A program made the position numbers and the translations under genes. From Verrucomicrobiales bacterium (lineage in GTDB: Bacteria > Verrucomicrobiota > Verrucomicrobiia > Limisphaerales > F1-80-MAGS106), in contig CANLCA010000163.1 in the NCBI GenBank assembly GCA_947487925.1, positions 1-6,650 of the forward strand: a DNA stretch of 6,650 nt, in the 5' to 3' direction. Within the stretch, counting starts at the first letter, position 1. Every line of letters starts with the position of its first letter. Shown here piece after piece: positions 1 to 6,515 of this stretch. The notes beneath the pieces were generated by a model that was given only the letters and a program-made list of their open reading frames with translations, made no database searches and was not told the DNA's origin.

Positions 1-183
1 CCGGGAGAGGGCCCGCTTGCGCTTGCTTTCGGGCATGAGATGGATGCCTTTCCAGATCTCACCCAACGATACACAAGACAGGCAGCATTCTTCGGCGTGC
101 GCTTCAATCCAGGTGAGAACGCTGGGATCAGGGTGCTTGGCCGTTCCTGCGCAAATAACGTTCGTATCCAGCAGATAGGTCAT
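1..183 (-). CDS. VapC-like PIN-domain toxin, N-terminal part (runs off the left edge)
   Basis: The first 61 residues of a PIN-domain protein are visible, starting at an ATG at 181-183; the C-terminus is outside the window. The N-terminus MTYLLDTNVIC is the classic first PIN strand, with metal-binding Asp6. SLGEIWKG around residues 39-46 supplies the second acidic residue (Glu42). The family's later acidic residues lie beyond the edge. PIN toxins of VapC/FitB type are Mg/Mn-dependent ribonucleases that cut tRNA, rRNA or mRNA, and they are neutralised by the antitoxin encoded just upstream. Here that is a Phd/YefM-type gene ending 15 bases before this start, so the two are probably co-transcribed. 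There is no clear Shine-Dalgarno in the gap, so translational coupling is plausible. The visible part has four Cys (11, 33, 34, 37), which I cannot interpret. The family call is firm; the RNA target is unknown. Confidence 0.9.
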   Translation of the reverse strand, partial: MTYLLDTNVICAGTAKHPDPSVLTWIEAHAEECCLSCVSLGEIWKGIHLMPESKRKRALSR

Positions 184-198
184 CGGACTCGCGGAGGC

Positions 199-456
199 TC
201 AATCGAACTTGATCTTGCGCGCGGGCTCCTTCGAGCGGTTGTCAATCAGCTTTGTCAGGTCTTCAGGACATTGACGCAGCGCTGCAACAAGCGACTTCCT
301 GGGGGCCTTGATACGCTGGTATTCCTCGGAGGAAACGATGACGACGGCGGGTTTGCCGTGTTTGGTCACGGTCTGCGCGCCCTGTTTCATCGCCCGCTCG
401 ACCACTTCACTAAACCGGCTCTTGGCTTCCTGAAGTTGCCATACGGCTGTGTTCAT
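199..456 (-). CDS. Phd/YefM-family antitoxin of the PIN-toxin module
   Basis: This encodes an 85-residue antitoxin. The N-terminal half has the Phd/YefM DNA-binding fold signature: WQLQEAKSRFSEVVERA (residues 6-22), then QTVTKHGKPAVVIVSSEEYQRI (about 28-49). The charged C-terminal tail, ending ARKIKFD, is the part that in this family folds onto the toxin's active site. Family members dimerise, repress their own operon and block the partner nuclease. I chose the ATG at 454-456 because MNTAVWQLQEAK is the usual family N-terminus. A GTG at 469-471 would add five residues and cannot be excluded. A weak GGGA lies about nine bases upstream of the ATG. The PIN toxin follows after 15 bases, and the response regulator gene ends 46 bases upstream. 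A perfect inverted repeat in that gap is a candidate autoregulatory operator. Confidence 0.93.
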   Translation of the reverse strand: MNTAVWQLQEAKSRFSEVVERAMKQGAQTVTKHGKPAVVIVSSEEYQRIKAPRKSLVAALRQCPEDLTKLIDNRSKEPARKIKFD

Positions 457-476
457 GGTCCATTGTCCCACTCACG

Positions 477-497
477 TTCTGACCTGTCTAGTCAGAA
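477..497. promoter_or_regulatory. Perfect 7-7-7 inverted repeat upstream of the Phd antitoxin (candidate operator)
   Basis: TTCTGAC (477-483) is separated by seven bases from its exact reverse complement GTCAGAA (491-497). It lies in the 46-base gap between the response regulator stop and the antitoxin ATG, about 21 bases before that ATG. Phd/YefM antitoxins bind palindromes in their own promoters, so autoregulation is the natural reading, but that is inference. A weak terminator for the regulator gene is the alternative: on the minus strand the repeat is not followed by a T-run, which argues against it. I could not identify a good -35/-10 pair beside it. Confidence 0.4.
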
Positions 498-502
498 ATG
501 AA

Positions 503-1147
503 TCACTTCGGGCTCAAAAACTTCACCACCGCTTCGGTGCGGGATCGGACCTGGAGCTTTTCGTAGAGAGCGCGGATGTGGGTGCGGACGGTGTGGATGG
601 ACATTCCGAGGCGTTCGCCTGTTTCTTTGTAGAGGCAACCCTCCGCGAGACAGCTCAGGACATCGTGCTCGCGTTGCGTGAGTTGTGCCATTGGTGAGGT
701 CGAAACGGGAGCATTCGTTCCCCGGCCCAATGACTCGACCAACTTTCTCGCGATGTGGCCTGACATGGGCGACTGGCCGGCGTGCAACTCCGCAATGGCT
801 TCCAACAGCCGCAGCCCGGATGTTCGCTTGACGAGGTATCCCGTCGCCCCCGCGGACAAGGCCCGGAAAATGTTCTCCGTGTCTTCGTAAGCAGTCAGCA
901 TCATCACCTGCGTCCTTGGGCACAGCTCCTTGAGCTTCGGAATGCAGTCGATGCCGTTTTCGGCGCCGAGGTTGATGTCCAGGAGGACGACGTCGGGCGC
1001 GGCGGCTTGAATGTGACGCAGCGCTTCGGAACCACTCACCCATCCACCCACCCACTCGGAATCGGGCGGATGATCCACAAGCTGTCGAAGACTGTCCCGG
1101 AGCACCGGGTCATCTTCGATCACCGCCACGCGGATAGGTTGAGCCAT
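503..1147 (-). CDS. NarL/FixJ-family response regulator (REC + LuxR-type HTH)
   Basis: A 214-residue two-component response regulator. The receiver domain occupies about residues 5-120: acidic pocket Glu11/Asp12/Asp13, phospho-acceptor Asp57 in DVVLLDINLG, Thr85 in the MLTAYED strand, and Lys107 in GYLVKR. All the expected catalytic and switch residues are present. A linker leads to a LuxR/GerE helix-turn-helix at about 153-214, with LTQREHDVLSCLAEG, then KETGERLGMSIHTVRTHIRALYEKLQVRSRTEAV, complete to the C-terminus. It should be a DNA-binding transcription regulator activated by phosphorylation. The presumed kinase is the HisKA_3 sensor at 1854-5150, which lies upstream on the same strand but is separated by a Doc-type module. 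The ATG at 1145-1147 is chosen because REC domains begin a few residues before the first strand. An upstream GTG at 1211-1213 would add 22 non-conserved residues encoded across a hairpin. No Shine-Dalgarno is visible at the chosen start. Confidence 0.95.
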   Translation of the reverse strand: MAQPIRVAVIEDDPVLRDSLRQLVDHPPDSEWVGGWVSGSEALRHIQAAAPDVVLLDINLGAENGIDCIPKLKELCPRTQVMMLTAYEDTENIFRALSAGATGYLVKRTSGLRLLEAIAELHAGQSPMSGHIARKLVESLGRGTNAPVSTSPMAQLTQREHDVLSCLAEGCLYKETGERLGMSIHTVRTHIRALYEKLQVRSRTEAVVKFLSPK

Positions 1148-1183
1148 GCGCGGCAAGAGTAGGAGGCCCGGGGAAAGAATGCA

Positions 1184-1203
1184 CCTCGCATGAAGATGCG
1201 AGG
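1184..1203. terminator. Perfect 8-bp hairpin in the gap between doc and the response regulator
   Basis: CCTCGCAT (1184-1191) and ATGCGAGG (1196-1203) form a perfect GC-rich stem around a four-base loop (GAAG on plus, CTTC on minus). On the plus strand it is followed by CCGTTTT, a short T-run. On the minus strand, where all the genes lie, it is followed by TGCATTCTTT, a poor U-tract. It sits 36 bases before the regulator ATG and about 43 bases after the doc stop. It could be a weak or bidirectional terminator, an attenuating leader hairpin for the regulator, or an mRNA-stability element. The class is uncertain; the structure itself is plain in the sequence. Confidence 0.5.
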
Positions 1204-1246
1204 CCGTTTTCACTGACAGCCATCGTGAAGAAACCCCACGCCAATT

Positions 1247-1630
1247 TCATTGTTCGGAGCACACTCGGAAGATAGAGGCCAGATCAGCCTTGGTTTTCTG
1301 CTTTTGAGCCACTTCAATCATCGCGTTGTAAAGCTGCCATTTGGGCGGTTGAGCATAAACCCCGTTCCGAGCGAGAAAGACCATCGCGGCCACAACGCCA
1401 GTCCGCTTGTTTCCATCCAAGAACGCTTGGGACTCCGCTATGTGGAAAGCATAACTCGCCGCAACATCAAATAGGTCGCCGCCCCCGTAATGGAGCGTGT
1501 TTTCAGCGGAGGCGAGAGCCGACTGAACCAGACCCATCTCCCGTAATCCATCGCAACCGCCGTGTTCTTCAAGACTTCTCGCGTGGATGCGAAGCACTTC
1601 CGTCAGCGTTAAGAAGGTTGGAGGGTTCAC
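1247..1630 (-). CDS. Death-on-curing (Doc/Fic-fold) family toxin with Gln in place of the motif His
   Basis: A 127-residue single-domain Fic-fold protein, about the usual Doc length. Recognisable parts are the N-terminal FLTLTEVLRIHARSLEEHGG (residues 6-25), the GLREMGLVQSALASAENTL helix pair (28-46), and the signature AFLDGNKRTG (69-78), which forms the phosphate-binding anion hole. P1 Doc phosphorylates elongation factor Tu and stalls translation; Fic relatives AMPylate targets. Here the position normally held by the catalytic His of HxFx(D/E)GNKR is Gln68 (SQAFLDGNKR). This variant may be shared by a Doc subgroup, but it leaves the chemistry open. The GTG start at 1628-1630 overlaps the stop of the upstream small gene (GTGA), a typical coupled toxin-antitoxin arrangement. 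An in-frame GTG at 1679-1681 would add 17 residues lying inside the upstream gene and unlike the family. The module lies between a sensor kinase and a response regulator. Confidence 0.9.
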   Translation of the reverse strand: MNPPTFLTLTEVLRIHARSLEEHGGCDGLREMGLVQSALASAENTLHYGGGDLFDVAASYAFHIAESQAFLDGNKRTGVVAAMVFLARNGVYAQPPKWQLYNAMIEVAQKQKTKADLASIFRVCSEQ

Positions 1631-1830
1631 TTGGCCAGCAGTCCCAGCAATTCCTGATTCTCCTTGAAAACGACGTCGCACGCTTCTTCAAACGTGAGCT
1701 TTTTGCCCAACCACGGCTTGTCTTGCCCACCGTTGGCTAACACGACCTCGTGGGTGAGGTAGGCGAAAACCTCCTTTTTATCTTGGAGGGTCAATTTCTT
1801 GAGTTCGGCAATGACTTCTGTGGCACCCAT
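1627..1830 (-). CDS. Putative antitoxin partner of the Doc-type protein (67 residues, not Phd-like)
   Basis: A 67-residue acidic/basic small protein, starting at the ATG at 1828-1830. I do not recognise a named domain. The first half, TEVIAELKKLTLQDKKEVFAYL (residues 4-25), is an amphipathic helix-turn-helix-like pattern often seen at the N-terminus of small antitoxins of the 'IIEELKKLSPEE...' type. The second half (about 40-67, KLTFEEACDVVFKENQELLGLLAK) is a further predicted helix that could cap the toxin. It lacks the Phd/YefM signature expected for classical Doc partners and seen in the other module here. The role is inferred from position: its stop overlaps the doc GTG by four bases. Its own start lies 23 bases after the kinase stop without a clear Shine-Dalgarno, so it may be read from the kinase transcript or from a promoter inside the kinase gene. 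Confidence 0.75.
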   Translation of the reverse strand: MGATEVIAELKKLTLQDKKEVFAYLTHEVVLANGGQDKPWLGKKLTFEEACDVVFKENQELLGLLAK

Positions 1831-1853
1831 AAAGTCAGCGTAACAGAGGTGCT

Positions 1854-4800
1854 TCAGAGCGGCAAGCCGGACTTCACGCCAGGTCTTAACGGCAGCTTGA
1901 GCACGACGATCGTTCCCCCAGAGCCGGGTCGAAGCAGTTCCATCGTGCCACCGACGTCGCGCATCCTTTGGGTGATGTTGCGCAAGCCTCGGCCGCCGGT
2001 CGGTGCGGGTTCTCCCTCGGTCGCAGTCGGGAGTCCGCGGCCATCATCGCGAATTTCAAGATGCAACACTCCTTGAGCAATCTCGACGCGGAGTCGCACT
2101 TCGCGTGCCTTGGCGTGTTTCGTGACATTTCGGAGAGCTTCTTTAACCGAGAGCAGACAGGACTGGCGATAAGTGCTGTCCAGGACAATCGACGGGAGTG
2201 ATGTGGGGACTTCGACGCGGCAACGGAGGTCGGCGGCTCCGGCGAATTCCTCGACCCAACGACCGAGAAACTGGACCAGGCCCTGCAGAGTGTCCTGGAC
2301 GGGATCGACGGCCCAAACCATTTCCTCCATGGCAACCATCGTTTCCCGTGCGGTGGTGGCGATTTTGGCGACATTTTCAATCGTCTGAGCCGGCAGGCCG
2401 GCGGGTTGTGCGGCGAGGTCGGAGAGAAGGGAGACGCGGGCCAATCGGGATCCAAGGTCATCGTGCATATCCCGGGCAATGCGTGAACGCTCCCGCTCCA
2501 TATCACGCTGCTGTTCGAGATGGAGCAGGCGCCGTTGCCATCGCAGCCGCCAAGCCCCAAAAGCCCCCGCCATCACAACCCCTCCCAGGGCCAACGAGAC
2601 AGGGAACCAGATTGTTTGGGCAAAACTGGGGGCCAACGAGAACGCAAAGCGGGTGGGTGCCTTGCTCCACAAGCCCTCGGCGTTCGCCGCGATGACTTCG
2701 AAGACATAGTCCCCTGGGCGGAGGGTTGTGGAATAGGCCACACGTTCGGTTCCGGCGTCGCGCCACGTTTCTTCAAGTCCCTTCAGGCGATGCCGGAAAC
2801 GGACTTTTTCACCGTGAAGAAAAGTGGGCGCGGTGTACGTGAACCGAACCACGCGAGCCCGTCCCGGGGCGAGTTTAAGAGGCCCCGAATGGGGCATTTT
2901 AAAGGCCTTGGATGGGCCTCCTAGAAGACCTGGGATCGACGTATCCTCGACGGCCGTTTTTCGATTCTCCGGCCCGGGAAGATTGTCCCACACCGACTCG
3001 CCGTCCATGAGGACTTCCTCCAGAACCACATTGGGCGGCAATCCGGACCGATTCACGGAGCGTGGGTCGATCACGACAAGACCCTTCCCCGTGGGAAACC
3101 AGAGACGGCCGTCGGAGGAACGACAACCGGCGGGCTGATGCTCCCCGTTGGTCTCGGCGGTGAGCATGCCGTCCGCCACTCCATAGGTGGCGCAAGTCAA
3201 CGCGGATTTCTCGCCACGAACGACCGCTTCCAGATCGGCTCGCGCAACGCGGTGAATCCCCCGGAGACCGCTGAGCCAAAAATTGCCAAAATCGTCGGGC
3301 AAGATCCAGTTTATCGCATCGTCGGGCATGCCGAGGGCATGTGTGAAAGCAAAAATGTCGGACAATCCAGAGGGTTCTTGGGTAACTTTTTCGTTTGAAT
3401 TCGGGATACGGCCGCCTCCTTGACCAAGCCGGTGAACCAGAGCTGGAGAGACCCTGTGAAGGCCTGTCTTGGTCCCGAGCCAAAGTGCGCCGTCATCGGT
3501 TTCTTCGACGCACCAAACCTCGTCGCTTGTCAGCCCGTTTGTCTTTCCAAGCTCAACACAGACACCGGTCTTTTCATCCAGCCTGACAAGGTCTCCGTGA
3601 CGCTTTCCAAACCACATCGCGCCATCCCTTGACTGATGAGCCACACGAACATCGAAAAGTGGCAAACCACCCTCCCGGCTCCACCGTTTCCATGCGGTGC
3701 CGTTCCAACAACTGACACCGGTGTTCCCGAGGCTCCAGAGCCGGTCTTCCCGATCCTGGTAAAGCGCGGCGGTATCGGCCTCAGCGCCATTCCATTGCTC
3801 CCATTGGTCCTTGTCCCGGACCTGCACACTCAGACCACCGCCCATCGCCAAAAAAATCCTTCCAGTTAGATCTTCAAGCACGCTGCGGTATTTGGGGATC
3901 ACATTGATTTGAGGTTGGACCACCCGTTCCACTTGCATTCCCAAGACGCTCGCAACCCCCTCTCGGGTCGACACCCAGATGCGCCCTTCCCGCCCCGCGC
4001 AAACCGACCACGTTTCATCATGCGGAAGTCCGTCGCGAGCTGAGAGAGTTTCGAGGACATGGGGGCGGAGACTGCAAAGACCGTCGGAGGAGCCAACCCA
4101 CACGTTGAGTTCTACGTCTTCAAAAATGCATCCAGATTCGAGGAACCGGAGAGCTGGCACCGTTGAGATCCTGTCGGTTCGTCCAGCTTTACGGCGCCAC
4201 ATCAAGCCCTTCCTATCCACATACCACTGCACTCCATCGTCACCTATTCCCGCGGAGGCAATTCCCGTGTTTTCCAACTCCTTCGGCAGATTTTCCGGAC
4301 TGAGTACCCCGGCGCTCGAGACGTGGATCAGGCCTTTCTGTATGACCACCCAGAGTCCTGAGCGATCGCCACCGACGACCATCGCCTCGTGCTGTCCCGA
4401 TCCCTTGTTTTCGATGGCTACTGGACGCCAAGAGGAAGAGGGATCCTGACGGACTTGCAAGGCCACCGAACCATGACTGGAATCCGACCAAAAAACCGCG
4501 CCAGATGGGGATTCAAGAACCCTGAGGAGATTCAGGAATTCGGGAGAGGACCGCGGTTTGTCCACGGCTTGAATCGAGGACCCCATCCCATGGAACAGAC
4601 CCAAGGATGAAGCCACCCAACACCCGCCAGCGGAGCTTGGATACAAACCGGAAACGCCGTTCCCCAGCCAACCACCACTGGGTGCGATGGAATGGAATTG
4701 AGCGTCCTCAAAACTCACCAAACCCTTGGCCGTGGCTATCCACAACTTTCCCCGTTGATCGACAGCCAATGAGTAGATGGTGTCCGATGCCGCCAACTCA

Positions 4801-5150
4801 GGGGTGTTGCCTCGATCGAAGACGATGAATCTCTTGCCATCAAAGCGAGCCAGGCCGACTTGCGTGCCGCACCAGAGGTAGCCGTCCGGTGTCTGCGCCA
4901 AGCAATTCACGTGGTTCTGTGGAAGTCCATCTTCAGTCGTCCAGCGCCGAACCGAGTAGCTGGACAACCGATCTTCTGGTGGTTCATTCGCGCTCTGAGC
5001 GATCGTCCGTGAAATCCAATTCGGGAGCATGAAAGCCCTCAAGAGCATCAGGAAAAGCGCGGCCAATAAGAATCGACGGCTCCGTTTGGGGAAGAACGGT
5101 TCCTCGCAGTTTTGAATGGAATGCGACGGTTTCTGGATTGGATTACTCAA
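1854..5150 (-). CDS. Periplasmic-propeller sensor histidine kinase (Reg_prop, Y_Y_Y, HisKA_3, HATPase_c)
   Basis: A sensor kinase of about 1,098 residues, numbered here from a TTG at 5148-5150. A basic KRSRR (22-26) and hydrophobic stretch (26-45) form a signal peptide or anchor, with possible cleavage after TIA (49-51). About 13 two-component-regulator propeller repeats follow (74-696), e.g. TPDGYLWCGTQVGLARFDG and TDDGALWLGTKTGLHRV, enough for two seven-bladed propellers. A Y_Y_Y domain (about 762-840) precedes a transmembrane helix (847-867). The cytoplasmic part has a HisKA_3 dimerisation helix with phospho-acceptor His896 in ARDMHDDLGSRL, then HATPase_c: N-box Asn1008, DDGRGL (1035-1040), GGRGLRNI (1052-1059). 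It should autophosphorylate on extracytoplasmic signal, often a glycan in Bacteroides propeller sensors, and pass phosphate to a NarL-type regulator, presumably that at 503-1147. No receiver is fused. Start uncertain: the TTG overlaps the upstream stop as TTGA. An ATG at 5217-5219, eight bases after AGGAG, would add 23 residues encoded inside the upstream gene. Confidence 0.93.
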   Translation of the reverse strand: MSNPIQKPSHSIQNCEEPFFPKRSRRFLLAALFLMLLRAFMLPNWISRTIAQSANEPPEDRLSSYSVRRWTTEDGLPQNHVNCLAQTPDGYLWCGTQVGLARFDGKRFIVFDRGNTPELAASDTIYSLAVDQRGKLWIATAKGLVSFEDAQFHSIAPSGGWLGNGVSGLYPSSAGGCWVASSLGLFHGMGSSIQAVDKPRSSPEFLNLLRVLESPSGAVFWSDSSHGSVALQVRQDPSSSWRPVAIENKGSGQHEAMVVGGDRSGLWVVIQKGLIHVSSAGVLSPENLPKELENTGIASAGIGDDGVQWYVDRKGLMWRRKAGRTDRISTVPALRFLESGCIFEDVELNVWVGSSDGLCSLRPHVLETLSARDGLPHDETWSVCAGREGRIWVSTREGVASVLGMQVERVVQPQINVIPKYRSVLEDLTGRIFLAMGGGLSVQVRDKDQWEQWNGAEADTAALYQDREDRLWSLGNTGVSCWNGTAWKRWSREGGLPLFDVRVAHQSRDGAMWFGKRHGDLVRLDEKTGVCVELGKTNGLTSDEVWCVEETDDGALWLGTKTGLHRVSPALVHRLGQGGGRIPNSNEKVTQEPSGLSDIFAFTHALGMPDDAINWILPDDFGNFWLSGLRGIHRVARADLEAVVRGEKSALTCATYGVADGMLTAETNGEHQPAGCRSSDGRLWFPTGKGLVVIDPRSVNRSGLPPNVVLEEVLMDGESVWDNLPGPENRKTAVEDTSIPGLLGGPSKAFKMPHSGPLKLAPGRARVVRFTYTAPTFLHGEKVRFRHRLKGLEETWRDAGTERVAYSTTLRPGDYVFEVIAANAEGLWSKAPTRFAFSLAPSFAQTIWFPVSLALGGVVMAGAFGAWRLRWQRRLLHLEQQRDMERERSRIARDMHDDLGSRLARVSLLSDLAAQPAGLPAQTIENVAKIATTARETMVAMEEMVWAVDPVQDTLQGLVQFLGRWVEEFAGAADLRCRVEVPTSLPSIVLDSTYRQSCLLSVKEALRNVTKHAKAREVRLRVEIAQGVLHLEIRDDGRGLPTATEGEPAPTGGRGLRNITQRMRDVGGTMELLRPGSGGTIVVLKLPLRPGVKSGLPL

Positions 5151-6475
5151 GGAACAGCATGAATGGTGTGTTGGATCTCCTGGGTGACTGTCGTGCCGTC
5201 CGTGGCTTTCAGATTCCATTTTAACGACTCCTGCATCACCGGCTTGAAATCGGCGATTTCTACCGTCACCGTTTTGCCATCCGGTGAAAGGCGCGCGTGG
5301 GTGATCGTGAGTGGCTCGCGGCCCCTGACCAATTTCCCGTCCCCATCCTTTGAGAGCGTGAATTCCGGCGAACCGTAACGCTCGGCGCGCTCGTAGTTCC
5401 AACGCTTGCCGCTCCAATTCTGGACGTCGGCGACACTTTCAGAGTCGAGCGGCTGAGTGAAAGTGAGTTGCACGCCATTCTTCAAAACCTTCAGGCCACG
5501 CACCGAATACACTTTCTTGCCGGTATAGCGTACGCGGTCGAAACCTGTTGGCCTGCCCGCGTTGCTCTGCCATTCGCTCAGGCCGGCCACGTAAAGCTGT
5601 CCGTCGCGCCTGTTGAATTGCGCCCGCATACACGACGACGTGAACTTCAGGGGAAATTTCACGACACCGCCTTGCATTAAACCGTTCGCGGTTCGCTCTT
5701 TCATAACGAGGAACAGACTCGATTTACCATAGGATTCATGGAGCAATTCGCCTTTGAACGGCCCCCATTTGTCGCTGGTCACCCACACCTGCCCGCCGCC
5801 GGAATTATCGTAGTCGCTTTTCGAAAGCCACGTCAGCGGCGGTGTCCAGGAATTGGCAAGATTCGTGGAAGTGAGCTTGTTGAGGACGCCGAGGAATTGA
5901 CGCGGCCTGGCGATCCAATTGATCGGCGTGGTAGGAACCCAGGTGCCTTCATTGTCGCTGGTCGTGACTTGGCCATCAGGGCTCACGCCGATGCCATTCG
6001 GAGCGCGCAGTCCCCGGGCGACAATCTCGAATTTCTTTCCATCCTTGCTCAATTTGAACACACATCCAGAGTGCGAACATACGGTCCCGTTGCCCGGGGT
6101 CTTGGCATTGTTGCCAAAGCCGCCGCCGCCGCTGTTCACGGGATTGGCCTTCGCAAAATAGAAGTTCCCGGCACGGTCCCTCTGCAAATCGAAAACGAAC
6201 TCGTGGAAACCTTCGGTCGACAACACCTCATTGTTGAAGTTCTCGTAATAATCAGCTTCGCCGTCGCGGTTTAAATCGTGATAACGCGTGATCTGATCTC
6301 GGCCCGATGTGTAAATCACGTCGTTCACGATCGCCAGCCCAAGCGTTTCATACTGGCCGGAGGCGAAGCGTCGCCATTTCAAACTCCCCAGCGTGTCGTC
6401 GATACCCTCAACGATCCACACGTCCCCCTCGTGAGTGCAAAGCGCGGCTCGTTTGCCATCGGAGAAAAAGTCCAT
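5147..6475 (-). CDS. Secreted beta-propeller dehydrogenase-like protein, probably 5'-truncated remnant
   Basis: A 442-residue reading frame from the ATG at 6473-6475. It resembles the C-terminal propeller half of large secreted PQQ-/cytochrome-associated proteins that I recall from Verrucomicrobiota and Planctomycetota, possibly those carrying DUF6797. Visible features are repeated blade-like strands (FFSDGKRAALCTHEGDVWIVEG, residues 3-24), a calcium-loop-like DLNRDGEAD (67-75), a glycine-rich loop (115-122), APNGIGVSPDG then DNEGTW (158-179), and GGGQVWVTSDKWGPFKGELLH. A C-terminal Ig-like region spans about 325-442. There is no signal peptide and no haem-binding CxxCH. Family-like residues (PWNRRVRFVG) continue upstream of the ATG to a TAG at 6512-6514, so the true N-terminal part has been lost, and the ATG is probably internal, with no Shine-Dalgarno. 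The stop overlaps the kinase start. The fragment may be non-functional. Family identity is moderately sure; the substrate is unknown. Confidence 0.8.
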   Translation of the reverse strand: MDFFSDGKRAALCTHEGDVWIVEGIDDTLGSLKWRRFASGQYETLGLAIVNDVIYTSGRDQITRYHDLNRDGEADYYENFNNEVLSTEGFHEFVFDLQRDRAGNFYFAKANPVNSGGGGFGNNAKTPGNGTVCSHSGCVFKLSKDGKKFEIVARGLRAPNGIGVSPDGQVTTSDNEGTWVPTTPINWIARPRQFLGVLNKLTSTNLANSWTPPLTWLSKSDYDNSGGGQVWVTSDKWGPFKGELLHESYGKSSLFLVMKERTANGLMQGGVVKFPLKFTSSCMRAQFNRRDGQLYVAGLSEWQSNAGRPTGFDRVRYTGKKVYSVRGLKVLKNGVQLTFTQPLDSESVADVQNWSGKRWNYERAERYGSPEFTLSKDGDGKLVRGREPLTITHARLSPDGKTVTVEIADFKPVMQESLKWNLKATDGTTVTQEIQHTIHAVP

Positions 6476-6515
6476 CCCGACAAATCGAACCCGGCGATTC
6501 CAAGGACAGGGCTAT

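Noticed and set aside
40..501. Plus-strand 153-codon frame over the Phd-PIN module
   Set aside because: It is antisense to two well-supported toxin-antitoxin genes and has no recognisable features.
492..1055. Minus-strand 187-codon frame overlapping the response regulator
   Set aside because: The REC and LuxR motifs are complete in the other frame. This one is Arg/His-rich with no recognisable fold.
1148..1246. Possible sigma-70 promoter for the response regulator
   Set aside because: A TTGGCG-like -35 occurs on the minus strand, but no acceptable -10 is found at 16-18 bases, so a promoter cannot be supported.
1631..1681. Longer GTG start for the Doc-type protein
   Set aside because: The extra 17 residues would be read entirely inside the antitoxin gene and do not resemble the Doc N-terminus. 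The GTGA overlap start fits both family length and operon style.
1886..2560. Minus-strand 224-codon frame inside the kinase C-terminal region
   Set aside because: It is out of frame with HisKA_3/HATPase_c, whose motifs are intact in the other frame. The product is low-complexity, rich in Ser, Pro and Arg, and unlike a protein.
5738..6274. Long open frame on the plus strand (178 codons)
   Set aside because: It lies opposite the propeller gene, whose minus-strand product has clear blade and calcium-loop motifs. The plus-strand product shows no domain pattern and reflects GC-rich third-position bias.
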